From NCBI GenBank assembly GCA_024231975.1, contig JAAEQB010000078.1:347882-411881 (forward strand): DNA of 64,000 bases. Direction: 5' to 3'. Made by a program: the position numbers and the translations under genes. This DNA comes from Allobosea sp. (GTDB lineage Bacteria > Pseudomonadota > Alphaproteobacteria > Rhizobiales > Beijerinckiaceae). Below are positions 53,834 to 62,569 of the stretch, one piece after another. Each line of letters begins with the position of its first letter. Within the stretch, counting starts at the first letter, position 1. Below the pieces are notes generated by a model. It did not search any database, was not told the DNA's origin, and worked only from the letters and a program-made list of their open reading frames with translations.

Positions 53834-55627
53834 TCAGCTGCTGCCGGCTTCGACCCGTGTGGCCGGACGCGGCATGTCGGACGCAGCGATGCGGGCGACG
53901 CCGCCGGCGCGGCGCATGGTGAGGTGATGATCGGCGGCTTCAGTGAAGCCGGGGCTCTGGCCGATCAGCAGCATCACCGCGTCCGGCCGCGCCAGCCTGA
54001 GCCGGGAGAGCAGTTCAAGCGCCGCTTCTGTCTCGAGCCCGCTCGTCGCTTCATCGAGCACGAGGATGTCGGGGGCCGCGAGTTCGGCCCGCGCCAGAGC
54101 GAGACGCTGGCGGTCGCCGGTGGTCAGCGCCTTGTCCCAGTCGCGCGAGAGGTCCAACTGCGGCACGAGGCCTGAGAGACCGTAGTGCCGCAAGGTCGCC
54201 TCGGCCTGCGCCGCGCCGTGCCCGCCGATCGGGTCGAGAGCGGCGCGCAGGCTGCCTTCCGACAGATGCAGGTGCTGCGGCAGCACGGCGATGCGCGCCT
54301 CGTCCGGCAGGGCGACGGCGCCACGTCCCCAAGGCCAGAGGCCGGCGACGGCCTGGATCAGGGCAGCCTTGCCGTGGCCGAGCTCGCCGGCAACGTGCAG
54401 TGTCGCGCCAGCGGGCAGGATCGTCGAGAAATCGGCGAGGAGCGTGCGGCCATCGCGATCCGTGAGAGTGAGCTCGTCCAGTCGCAGGCCGCCATCGTCA
54501 CTGGTCAGGACCGCGATATCGCTCTCGGCCGCGCCGGCCTCGATCGCATGAAGCGCGACGGCAAGTTCATCGACACGCCGCGCCGAGGCAAGCCATTCGG
54601 CGATGCGCATGAAGTTGTCGAGCACCCAGTTGAACGCATTCTGCACGGCGACGAAGGCGGCGGCGACCTGGACGACGTCGCCCAGCGACATCTCGCCGGA
54701 GAGATATTTCGGCGCCGCCAGCAGCAGCGGCACGACGGGGACCAGCGCGCCGCTGCCATTGGTGATCCAGGTCAGGCGGCCGCGCTGGCGGATCATGGCG
54801 AGCCAGCGCGTGACCAGCGTGTCATAGGTCGCGGCGACGGCGCGGCGCTCACCAGTCTCAGCCCGCGAGAGCGCGATCGTCTCGCCATGGTCGCGGATGC
54901 GCATCAGCGAGAAGCGCAGGCGCGCCTCGCCCTCGTTGCGGGCGGCAATCAGGCGCGGCAGCGGCCGCCCGACCCAGGTGATCAGGCCGGAGACCAGCAC
55001 CGCATAGACGATCGCCGCCAAGACCATATAGGCGGGAATCTCGAAGGCGATGCCACGGATCTCGACGCTGAGCGAACCGCCGATCGACCAGAGGATGCCG
55101 ATGAAGGTGATCGCGGTGATCACCGCCGAGAGCAGGCCGATGGCGAAATCGACCACCGGCTCGGTCGCCCAGCGGACATCGTCGGCGATGCGGTATTCGG
55201 GATTGGCCGGCTCATAGCCGGAGAGGCCAAGCCGGTAGAACCGGCGTTCGCCGATCCAGCCATCGGCGAGCTTGCCCGTGACATAGGCGCGCCAATGGAC
55301 CTGGAAGGTCTCGCGCGAGATCAGGATGATGACGCCGAGGCCCGCCGCAATCAGCACCAGCACCGGGAAGACCGCCATGGCGATCAGCGCGCTCTCGCCG
55401 TCCTTCTTCTCGAGCGCGTCGAAGAACCAGCCGTTCCAGCGGTTGACGGTGACGTTGGCGAAGACGGAGAGGATGATCGCGCTCGCCAGCGTCAGCGACC
55501 AGAGCCAGGCCCGCCCGGCGGTGCCGCCGCGCCAGAAGCCGCCGGTGAGGCGGGCGAAGCTCTTTGTGACCTGCCAGTCGGATGGCGGGCCGGCAGGCAC
55601 AGTGTTCGGATCGACGGCCTTCAGCAC
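53834..55627 (-). CDS. SbmA/BacA-like ABC protein with degenerate ATPase domain (paralogue of 4420-6231)
   Basis: 597 residues with the same two-part layout as the protein at 4420. The membrane half is well conserved (WNGWFFDALEKKD, PEYRIADDVRWATEPVVDF). In the ATPase half, Walker A reads GELGHGKAAL, so the Mg-binding Ser/Thr after Lys is Ala. The signature is LTTGDRQRL instead of LSGGERQRV. The H-loop His is Gln (LIGQSPG). Walker B ILVLDEATSG and the Q-loop remain. It may bind nucleotide weakly or transport by another energy source, as SbmA does with protons. The start is a GTG at 55627. Confidence 0.85.
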   Translation of the reverse strand: MLKAVDPNTVPAGPPSDWQVTKSFARLTGGFWRGGTAGRAWLWSLTLASAIILSVFANVTVNRWNGWFFDALEKKDGESALIAMAVFPVLVLIAAGLGVIILISRETFQVHWRAYVTGKLADGWIGERRFYRLGLSGYEPANPEYRIADDVRWATEPVVDFAIGLLSAVITAITFIGILWSIGGSLSVEIRGIAFEIPAYMVLAAIVYAVLVSGLITWVGRPLPRLIAARNEGEARLRFSLMRIRDHGETIALSRAETGERRAVAATYDTLVTRWLAMIRQRGRLTWITNGSGALVPVVPLLLAAPKYLSGEMSLGDVVQVAAAFVAVQNAFNWVLDNFMRIAEWLASARRVDELAVALHAIEAGAAESDIAVLTSDDGGLRLDELTLTDRDGRTLLADFSTILPAGATLHVAGELGHGKAALIQAVAGLWPWGRGAVALPDEARIAVLPQHLHLSEGSLRAALDPIGGHGAAQAEATLRHYGLSGLVPQLDLSRDWDKALTTGDRQRLALARAELAAPDILVLDEATSGLETEAALELLSRLRLARPDAVMLLIGQSPGFTEAADHHLTMRRAGGVARIAASDMPRPATRVEAGSS

Positions 55628-55758
55628 AGTCGAGTGATCCCCCCGGATCGCGACATCGGAAGCGGCACCAGCCGGGCTTTCCCGGTTCAGATGCCGCGAG
55701 CATGCCGGTTAGCCGGCCGGGGATGAACTGCGGCTGAATGGAGCGATCGGGATGGGGG

Positions 55759-56427
55759 CTAGCGGGAGAGCTCGGCATCGCTGGGATTGCGCGGGAAGAA
55801 CTGGAAAAAGGGCTCGGCCTCGGCCAGCGCCCTGGCGAAGGACGGCCGCGTCCGCAGGCGCTCGAAATAGGCGGCGAGGCGCGGATAGCCGTCCCGGAAC
55901 GAGACGCAGCGCTCGGCATAGAACAGGGCCGGCGCCGCCGAGCAGTCGGCCATGGTGAAGCTCTCGCCCGCCGCCCATGTCCTGCCGTCGAGCTCGGCTT
56001 CGAGCACGCCATAGGCGCGCCTCAGCATCTCCCGGGCCTCCTCGACGCCGAGCGGGTCCTTGCCGTCGGCCGGCCGGATGCGGTCGAGCACGATCTTCTG
56101 CATCGGGGTCGTGACATAGAGGTCGAAGAAGCGGTCGAGTCGGCGGATATCGAGCGCCGCAACCGGATTCTCTGGAAGCAGCACCTGCGGGCCGGCATGG
56201 TGCAGAGCGAGATATTCGATGATGACGCTGCTCTCGGGCACCAGCCGCGCGCCATCTGCCAGCAGCGGGAACTTGCCGATCGGCCAGAGCGCGAGGAACT
56301 CGGCGCGCTCGCCGGGATCGCCGAGGTTGACCAGCTTCGGCGTGAACGGCGTGCCGTTCTCATAGAGCGCCACCAGCACCTTCTGGCAGTAGCAGGAGAG
56401 CGGGTGGAAATAGAGCGTCAAAGACAT
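55759..56427 (-). CDS. Glutathione S-transferase family protein
   Basis: 222 residues. Thioredoxin-like N-terminal domain with LYFHPLSCYCQKVLVALYEN and the glutathione-binding LVPESSVIIEYLA; helical C-terminal domain with FTMADCSAAPALFYAERCVS. The start follows GGAAGGACC. It is the last gene of a three-gene operon with ArsR and SRPBCC proteins, a set often seen in Hyphomicrobiales. The substrate is unknown. Confidence 0.9.
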   Translation of the reverse strand: MSLTLYFHPLSCYCQKVLVALYENGTPFTPKLVNLGDPGERAEFLALWPIGKFPLLADGARLVPESSVIIEYLALHHAGPQVLLPENPVAALDIRRLDRFFDLYVTTPMQKIVLDRIRPADGKDPLGVEEAREMLRRAYGVLEAELDGRTWAAGESFTMADCSAAPALFYAERCVSFRDGYPRLAAYFERLRTRPSFARALAEAEPFFQFFPRNPSDAELSR

Positions 56428-56488
56428 GACTGGTCCTTCCTGCGGCCGGATCGGCGCGGGTTGAAAAGGTCAAAACGGGTGGGAATGG

Positions 56489-56962
56489 TCAGGCGGGAGC
56501 AGCTTCCCGCGCCAATTCCTCGGCGAGCCGGTCGAAGCCGATGCCGGTGCCCTGCTCGCGCATCTGCGGATCGTCGTGGCCGTCGAGGAAGACGGATTGC
56601 TCGGTGAAGACGAGGCATGTGCCCGCGCCCTCATTGCGGAACTCCATCGTCACCAGCGAGACCGAGATGCGCAGATCGTCGCGGAACATCTCGTAGGAAT
56701 AGACGAGGCGTTGCTGCGGCACGATCTCGTGATAGATCGCCCGCATCGCGTAGACGCCGCCCGGCCCCGGGGCGCCGCGCATCGTCTCGAAGCCGCCCTC
56801 GCGGAAATCGAGACTGTATTCGCCGCGCCCGCCCTCATCATGGCAGGTCGACCAGCGCCGTTTGGCGACCGGATCGGCAAAGGCGGCGAAGACCCGGGCC
56901 GGGCTCGCCCCATAACGGCGCTCGATGGTGAAATCGGCGTGGACGGCGCTCCGCTTCGTCAT
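56489..56962 (-). CDS. SRPBCC family protein (AHSA1-like)
   Basis: 157 residues with the START-like fold of AHSA1 proteins: FTIERRYGASPARVFAAFAD at the start, SLDFREGGFETMRGAPGPGG in the middle and FLDGHDDPQMREQGTGIGFD near the end. It probably binds a hydrophobic ligand. Its ATG overlaps the ArsR stop as ATGA. Confidence 0.9.
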   Translation of the reverse strand: MTKRSAVHADFTIERRYGASPARVFAAFADPVAKRRWSTCHDEGGRGEYSLDFREGGFETMRGAPGPGGVYAMRAIYHEIVPQQRLVYSYEMFRDDLRISVSLVTMEFRNEGAGTCLVFTEQSVFLDGHDDPQMREQGTGIGFDRLAEELAREAAPA

Positions 56963-57306
56963 GCTCCGTCTCCTTCTTTCACATCCTGCTCGGCCAGGAA
57001 GGCGCCGAGCCGGTCGAAGCGTCGCTCCCAGAGGGCACGGCGCTCGCTGATCCAGCGCTCCGCCGCCCGCAGCGCCTGCGTGTCGAGCTGGCAGGTGCGG
57101 ACCCGCCCGAGCTTCTGCGTACGCACCAGCCCGGCTCCTTCGAGAACGGCGAGATGCTGCACCACCGCCGACAGCGTCATCTGCAGTGGCTGGGCCAGTT
57201 CGCTGACGCTCGCCGGCCCCTCGCTGAGCCGCTGCACCATCTGCCGGCGGTTCGGGTCCGCCAACGCCTGGAACATGAGATCGAGCTGGTCCGCTTGGTG
57301 AAGCAT
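56959..57306 (-). CDS. ArsR-family transcriptional repressor
   Basis: 115 residues: FQALADPNRRQMVQRLSEGP, SVSELAQPLQMTLSAVVQHL and AVLEGAGLVRTQKLGRVRTC form the ArsR winged helix. The metal-binding cysteines of classical ArsR/SmtB are absent, so it is probably controlled by another ligand or by protein contacts. It leads the operon with the SRPBCC and GST genes. The palindrome ATAC-GCTTAA-GTAT at the start codon is a likely operator. Confidence 0.9.
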   Translation of the reverse strand: MLHQADQLDLMFQALADPNRRQMVQRLSEGPASVSELAQPLQMTLSAVVQHLAVLEGAGLVRTQKLGRVRTCQLDTQALRAAERWISERRALWERRFDRLGAFLAEQDVKEGDGA

Positions 57307-57369
57307 ACGCTTAAGTATCGCGATCTCCCGCCTCCTGTCCAGGCAAAACTTTAGAGATTACTAAAGTTT
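57305..57369. promoter_or_regulatory. Inverted repeats before the ArsR operon
   Basis: ATAC-GCTTAA-GTAT (57305-57318) overlaps the ArsR start codon and looks like an ArsR-type operator. A second, perfect repeat AAACTTTAG-N6-CTAAAGTTT (57346-57369) lies about 40 bases upstream, where the promoter should be. Both are AT-rich islands in GC-rich DNA. Confidence 0.55.
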
Positions 57370-57496
57370 CTTTCCGAGAACTCCATCCGCAGCCGGCGCA
57401 TTGCTCCCAGGGGTTCGAGCGGCTATGAATCCCGGCACGCTCCCTGTCACCGCGTGCGCTTTTTCACCGTCTGCGCCAGCCGCCGGAGCTTTGACC

Positions 57497-58540
57497 ATGC
57501 GCATCGAGAACGATCCGAAACTCGACTTCCGCGACGTGCTGATCCGTCCGAAGCGCTCGACGCTCGGCAGCCGCGCCGAGGTCGACGTCAACCGGAGCTT
57601 CCGCTTCGCGCATACCGGCCGCGAATGGACCGGCTTCCCGCTGATCGCCGCCAATATGGACGTGGTCGGCACCATGGCGATGGCGCGTGCGCTGCTGAAG
57701 CACGGCGCCATGGTCGCGCTGCACAAGCACTACGACGCCGACGAGCTGATCGCCTTCTTCAAGGAGGAAGGCTCGGCCAATGCTTTCTATTCGCTGGGCA
57801 CGACCGATTCCGACCATGACAAGCTGAAAGCGGTGCACGCCAAGGCGCCGATCGACAAGATCTGCCTCGACGTCGCCAATGGCTACACCGAGAAATTCGT
57901 CGATACGGTCAAGGCGACGCGCGAGGCCTTCCCGAACGCGGCGATCATGGCCGGCAACGTCGTCACCGGCGACATGACCGAGGCGCTGATCCTGGCCGGC
58001 GCCGACATCGTCAAGGTCGGCATCGGTCCCGGCTCGGTCTGCACCACCCGCAAGATGACCGGCGTCGGCTATCCGCAGCTCTCGGCGATCATCGAGTGCT
58101 CGGACGCGGCCCATGGCCTGAAGGGCCTGGTCTGCGGCGATGGCGGCCTGACCGTGCCGGGCGACGTCGCCAAGGCCTATGGCGGCGGCTCCGATTTCGT
58201 GATGATGGGCGGCATGCTCGCCGGCCATGACGAATGCGAGGGCGAGATCCGCTATGAGACCCATCACGGCGAGAAGGTGCCGGTCGCGATGGTGTTCTAC
58301 GGCATGTCCTCGGACACGGCGATGAAGAAGTATTCCGGCGGCGTCGCCAAATACCGGGCTTCCGAGGGCAAGACCGTCGAGGTGCCCTATCGTGGCCCGG
58401 TCGAAGGCACGATGCAGGAGATCATGGGCGGGGTACGCTCGGCGATGACCTATATCGGCGCCGTCCGGCTCAAGGAGATGCCGAAGCGCACCACCTTCAT
58501 CATGGTCGGCAGCCAGCTCAACACCGTGTTCGGCAATTGA
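57497..58540 (+). CDS. guaC: GMP reductase
   Basis: 347 residues, the same length as the enterobacterial GuaC. IMPDH/GMPR fold: [40 protein letters not shown], the catalytic Cys in [20 protein letters not shown] and [18 protein letters not shown]. No CBS domains, which separates it from IMP dehydrogenase. It reduces GMP to IMP with NADPH. The start follows GGAGCTTTGACC; the frame is open 32 codons upstream without a site. Confidence 0.95.
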   Translation: MRIENDPKLDFRDVLIRPKRSTLGSRAEVDVNRSFRFAHTGREWTGFPLIAANMDVVGTMAMARALLKHGAMVALHKHYDADELIAFFKEEGSANAFYSLGTTDSDHDKLKAVHAKAPIDKICLDVANGYTEKFVDTVKATREAFPNAAIMAGNVVTGDMTEALILAGADIVKVGIGPGSVCTTRKMTGVGYPQLSAIIECSDAAHGLKGLVCGDGGLTVPGDVAKAYGGGSDFVMMGGMLAGHDECEGEIRYETHHGEKVPVAMVFYGMSSDTAMKKYSGGVAKYRASEGKTVEVPYRGPVEGTMQEIMGGVRSAMTYIGAVRLKEMPKRTTFIMVGSQLNTVFGN

Positions 58541-59757
58541 GCGAACCGGACGTCGCCATCATCGGCGCCGGCCCGGCCGGGCTGATCGCGGCCGAGCGGT
58601 TGGCGCAAGCCGGCCACACCGTGGCGATCTATGAGCGGATGACCTCGCCGGCGCGCAAATTCCTGCTCGCCGGCCGCGGCGGGCTCAACCTGACGCATTC
58701 CGAGCCGCTGGACGTTCTGCTCGGCCGCTATGGAGAGGCGCGAACCTGGCTGGAGCCGGCGATCCGCGCCTTCCCGCCGCAGGAACTGCGCGACTGGGCC
58801 GACGGGCTTGGCGCGGAAAGCTTCATCGGCTCGAGTGGGCGCGTCTTCCCCAGGGCGATGAAGGCCTCGCCGCTGCTGCGCGCCTGGCTGGCGCGGCTGG
58901 ATGGGCTCGGTGTCGAACTGCATGCCGGGCGGCTCTGGACCGGCTGGGACGAGAACGGCGCGCAGCGGTTCTCCGTCCCGGGCGGCGGCGGGGAGATCGT
59001 GAATCCGCGCGCGACCTTGCTGGCGCTGGGCGGGGCGAGCTGGCCACGGCTCGGCGCGGATGGCTCCTGGACCGAGCTGCTGGAGCAGAAGGGCATCGCG
59101 ATTGCGCCGCTGCGTCCGGCCAATGCTGGCTTCGCCGTCGCCTGGTCGGCGCTGATGCGCGATAAATTTGCCGGCTTACCATTGAAGCGTATCGCGCTGA
59201 GCTTCGCCGGACAGCGCGTCGCCGGCGAGGCGATGATCGATGCAGGCGGCATCGAGGGCGGAGCGGTCTATGCGCTGTCAGGGCCGCTACGCGAGGCGAT
59301 CGCGCGCGATGCTGAAGCGATCCTGACGATCGACCTGCGCCCTGACCTGACCGAGCCCGATCTCGCGAACCGGCTGGCGAAGCGCCGTCCGGGCGAAACG
59401 CTGAGCAACCATCTGCGCAAGGCGGCCGGGCTGTCTCCGGTCGCCGCTGCCGTTCTGCGCGAGACGGCGGGCGGGCCGCTGCCGGCCGAGCCCGAAGCGC
59501 TCGCCCGACAGATCAAGGCCGCCCCCTTGCGTCTCACCGGCATGTCTTCACTCGCCCGCGCCATTTCGACTGCCGGCGGCATCGAGGCCAGCGAGATTGA
59601 CGCCGACTTCATGCTGAAGCGCCTGCCGGGAGTGTTCATAGCCGGCGAAATGATTGACTGGGAGGCGCCGACTGGCGGCTACCTGCTGCAGGCCTGCTTC
59701 GCCACGGGGGTCGCAGCGGCGGAGGGGATCGGGCGCCGCCTCAGTTCAGCCGCTTGA
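58537..59757 (+). CDS. HI0933-type flavoprotein (NAD(P)/FAD-dependent oxidoreductase)
   Basis: 406 residues: FAD-binding [20 protein letters not shown] at the N terminus, [20 protein letters not shown] next to it, [20 protein letters not shown] in the middle and the C-terminal [20 protein letters not shown]. This is the YhiN/HI0933-like group (TIGR03862), of unknown substrate. The TTG start overlaps the guaC stop (TTGA), so translation is probably coupled to guaC. The end overlaps mutS by 17 bases, tail to tail. Confidence 0.88.
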   Translation: MSEPDVAIIGAGPAGLIAAERLAQAGHTVAIYERMTSPARKFLLAGRGGLNLTHSEPLDVLLGRYGEARTWLEPAIRAFPPQELRDWADGLGAESFIGSSGRVFPRAMKASPLLRAWLARLDGLGVELHAGRLWTGWDENGAQRFSVPGGGGEIVNPRATLLALGGASWPRLGADGSWTELLEQKGIAIAPLRPANAGFAVAWSALMRDKFAGLPLKRIALSFAGQRVAGEAMIDAGGIEGGAVYALSGPLREAIARDAEAILTIDLRPDLTEPDLANRLAKRRPGETLSNHLRKAAGLSPVAAAVLRETAGGPLPAEPEALARQIKAAPLRLTGMSSLARAISTAGGIEASEIDADFMLKRLPGVFIAGEMIDWEAPTGGYLLQACFATGVAAAEGIGRRLSSAA

Positions 59758-62467
59758 GCCTGTAGAGCGCTTCCATCGCCTCGCGTGGCGTCATCTCGTC
59801 GGGATCTAGCCCGGCCAACGCCTCGCGCAACTCGTCGGGACCGGCGACAGGCGCAGCGGCCGGCGCAGGCTTCCTCATCTGCACGGCGAAGAGCGGGAGA
59901 TCGTCGACCAGCGCCGCGACCGGCTTCTCGCGCTCGCTCTTCTCCAGCTCAGAGAGGATGGCGCGGGCGCGCTCGACCACCGCCGGCGGCAGGCCGGCGA
60001 GCTTGGCGACCTGGATGCCGTAGGAGCGATCGGCGGCGCCCGGCACGACCTCGTGCAGGAAGACGACCTCGCCGTTCCATTCGGTGACGCGCACGGTGGC
60101 GTTGGCGACGCGGTCGAGCCGCTCGGCCAGCGCGGTCAGCTCATGGTAATGCGTCGCGAACAGCGCCCGGCAGCGATTGGCCTCGTGCAGGTGCTCGATT
60201 GCGGCCCAGGCGATCGAGAGCCCGTCGAAGGTCGCGGTGCCCCGGCCGATCTCGTCGAGGATAACCAGCGCGCGCGGCCCGGCCTGGTTGAGGATCGCGG
60301 CGGTCTCGACCATCTCGACCATGAAGGTCGAGCGGCCGCGGGCGAGATCGTCGGCGGCGCCGACGCGCGAGAACAGCCGGTCGACCACGCCGATATGGGC
60401 GTTCTGCGCCGGCACGAAGGAGCCCATCTGGGCGAGCACGGCGATCAGCGCGTTCTGGCGCAAGAAGGTCGACTTACCGGCCATGTTCGGGCCGGTGATC
60501 AGGCAGATGCGGCCGTCGCTGCTCTTGCCTGCCGCCGAAAGCTCGCTGTCATTGGCGACAAAGGGCTGGCCCTGCCGCTTCAACGCCGCCTCGACCACGG
60601 GATGGCGGCCGGCCTTGATGGTGAAGGCGGCGCCGTCATCGACCTGCGGACGGGTCCAGCCGCCATCGATCGCAAGCTCGGCCAGAGCCGCCGCGACGTC
60701 GATCACGGCGAGCGCCTGCGCCGCCGCCTTGATCGGCTCGGCGGCAGCGAGGACCGCCTCGGTCAGCGCCGCGAAGATCGAGAGCTCGAGCTTCAGCGCC
60801 CGGTCGGCCGCCGAGGCGATCTTGGCCTCGAGCTCGCCGAGCTCGACCGAGGAGAAGCGCATCGCGTCCGACATGGTCTGGCGATGCACGAAGACGGCGC
60901 GCCAGGGCTCCCTCAGGAAGGTCTCGCCAACGGCCTGCGGTACCTCGACGAAGTAGCCGAGCATGGAATTGTGCTTGATGCGCAGGGTCCGGCAATCGGT
61001 CTCGGCGGCGTAACGCGCCTGCAATTGCGCGATCACCTTGCGCGAATCGACCTGAAGCAGGCGGAGCTCGTCCAGCGCCGCATCGAAGCCCTCGCGCACG
61101 AAGCGGCCGTCGCGCTTCAGCAGCGGCAGATCGTCGGCGAGGGTGGCGGAGAGGCGGGTCGCCAGATCAGGATCGGTGCGGCCGAGCGCCAGCGCCGCTT
61201 CGCGCAATTCCTCGGGCAGATCGCCCTGGCGCAGCAAGGCGGCAGCGACGCCGCGGGCCGCATCCAGCCCGGTGCCGAGCGCCGCGAGGTCGCGCGGGCC
61301 ACCGCGGTCGAGCGAGAGTCGCGCCAGAGCGCGGGCGATGTCGGGCACGCGGGCGAGATCGCGCCGCAGCACTTCGCGCAGCGAGGGAACCTCGACCAGC
61401 AGCGCAACGGCATCGTGCCGCTTGCCGATCCCCTCGGGATCGGTGAGCGGACCGGCCAACCGCTCGGCGAGCAGGCGGCTGCCGCCCGGCGTCTCCGTCC
61501 GATCGATGGTGGCGAGCAGGCTGCCGGCGCGCTCGCCGGCGAGGGTGCGTGTGAGTTCGAGATTCGTGCGCGTCGCCGCGTCGATCAGCATGGTCGCGCT
61601 CATGCCCTCGCGGACGGGCGGCGACAGCGGCGGGCGGGCGCCGAGCTGGGTGCGCTCGACATAGGCGAGCGCGGCGGCGGCGGCGGCGATCTCGGCGCGG
61701 CTGAAGGCGCCGAAGGCGTCGAGCGTGGCGACGCCGAAGAACTCCTTGAGGCGGCGCTCGCCGGAAGCGGGATCAAGCCCCTCGCGCGCCAGCGGCGTCA
61801 CGGGCGCTGCGATGTCGCGCCAGAATTCCCTGAGCTCGGGATCGTCATGGATCGCATCGGGGCAGACGATCTCGCGTGGCTCCAGGCGGGCGAGCTCGAC
61901 CGAAAGGCCGCGCTGGTCGGTTTCGAGCACGGCGAAACGGCCGGTCGAGATGTCGACCGCGGCGATGCCATAGGCATAGGCCTCGTCCGAGAGCCGGCGC
62001 CGGGCCACCGCGACGAGCAGGCTCGCCCGGCCGGGATCGAGCAGACGCTCCTCGGTGATGGTGCCGGGGGTGACGAGGCGGACGACGTCGCGCTTCACCA
62101 CCGATTTGGCGCCGCGCTTCTTCGCTTCGGCTGGGTCCTCGGTCTGCTCGCAGACGGCGACGCGATGGCCGGCGGCGATCAGCTTTTGCAGATAGTCGTC
62201 GGCACGCTCTACGGGCACGCCGCACATGGCGATGTCCTCGCCGAGATGCTTGCCGCGCTTGGTCAGCACGATGCCGAGGGTGCGCGAGGCAATCTCGGCG
62301 TCCTGGAAGAACAATTCGTAGAAATCGCCCATCCGGTAGAACAGCAGGCAGTCCGGATTATTGGCCTTGATCTCGACGTACTGCGCCATCATCGGCGTGA
62401 CGCGGCCGGCATCGGCCGCAGGGGCGGGCTTGGCTTCCGCGATGTCGTCTGGCGTGGTGTGGCGCAT
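59741..62467 (-). CDS. mutS: DNA mismatch repair protein MutS
   Basis: 908 residues. Mismatch-binding domain with [20 protein letters not shown] (the conserved Phe-x-Glu), connector and lever domains, then the ATPase domain: Walker [36 protein letters not shown], Walker [21 protein letters not shown] and [14 protein letters not shown]. It recognises mismatches and recruits MutL. A helical C-terminal part ends with [15 protein letters not shown]. Slightly longer than the E. coli protein, which is common in alphaproteobacteria. Confidence 0.97.
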   Translation of the reverse strand: MRHTTPDDIAEAKPAPAADAGRVTPMMAQYVEIKANNPDCLLFYRMGDFYELFFQDAEIASRTLGIVLTKRGKHLGEDIAMCGVPVERADDYLQKLIAAGHRVAVCEQTEDPAEAKKRGAKSVVKRDVVRLVTPGTITEERLLDPGRASLLVAVARRRLSDEAYAYGIAAVDISTGRFAVLETDQRGLSVELARLEPREIVCPDAIHDDPELREFWRDIAAPVTPLAREGLDPASGERRLKEFFGVATLDAFGAFSRAEIAAAAAALAYVERTQLGARPPLSPPVREGMSATMLIDAATRTNLELTRTLAGERAGSLLATIDRTETPGGSRLLAERLAGPLTDPEGIGKRHDAVALLVEVPSLREVLRRDLARVPDIARALARLSLDRGGPRDLAALGTGLDAARGVAAALLRQGDLPEELREAALALGRTDPDLATRLSATLADDLPLLKRDGRFVREGFDAALDELRLLQVDSRKVIAQLQARYAAETDCRTLRIKHNSMLGYFVEVPQAVGETFLREPWRAVFVHRQTMSDAMRFSSVELGELEAKIASAADRALKLELSIFAALTEAVLAAAEPIKAAAQALAVIDVAAALAELAIDGGWTRPQVDDGAAFTIKAGRHPVVEAALKRQGQPFVANDSELSAAGKSSDGRICLITGPNMAGKSTFLRQNALIAVLAQMGSFVPAQNAHIGVVDRLFSRVGAADDLARGRSTFMVEMVETAAILNQAGPRALVILDEIGRGTATFDGLSIAWAAIEHLHEANRCRALFATHYHELTALAERLDRVANATVRVTEWNGEVVFLHEVVPGAADRSYGIQVAKLAGLPPAVVERARAILSELEKSEREKPVAALVDDLPLFAVQMRKPAPAAAPVAGPDELREALAGLDPDEMTPREAMEALYRLKRLN

Positions 62468-62569
62468 GGGGCGCGCACGCTAGCAAATCGCGCCGGCAAG
62501 ACCATCCGTTAGGACTGCTTTCAACATATTTAAGCAGGGTCGGCAGGCCGTTCCGGCCAAGGGCCCGTC

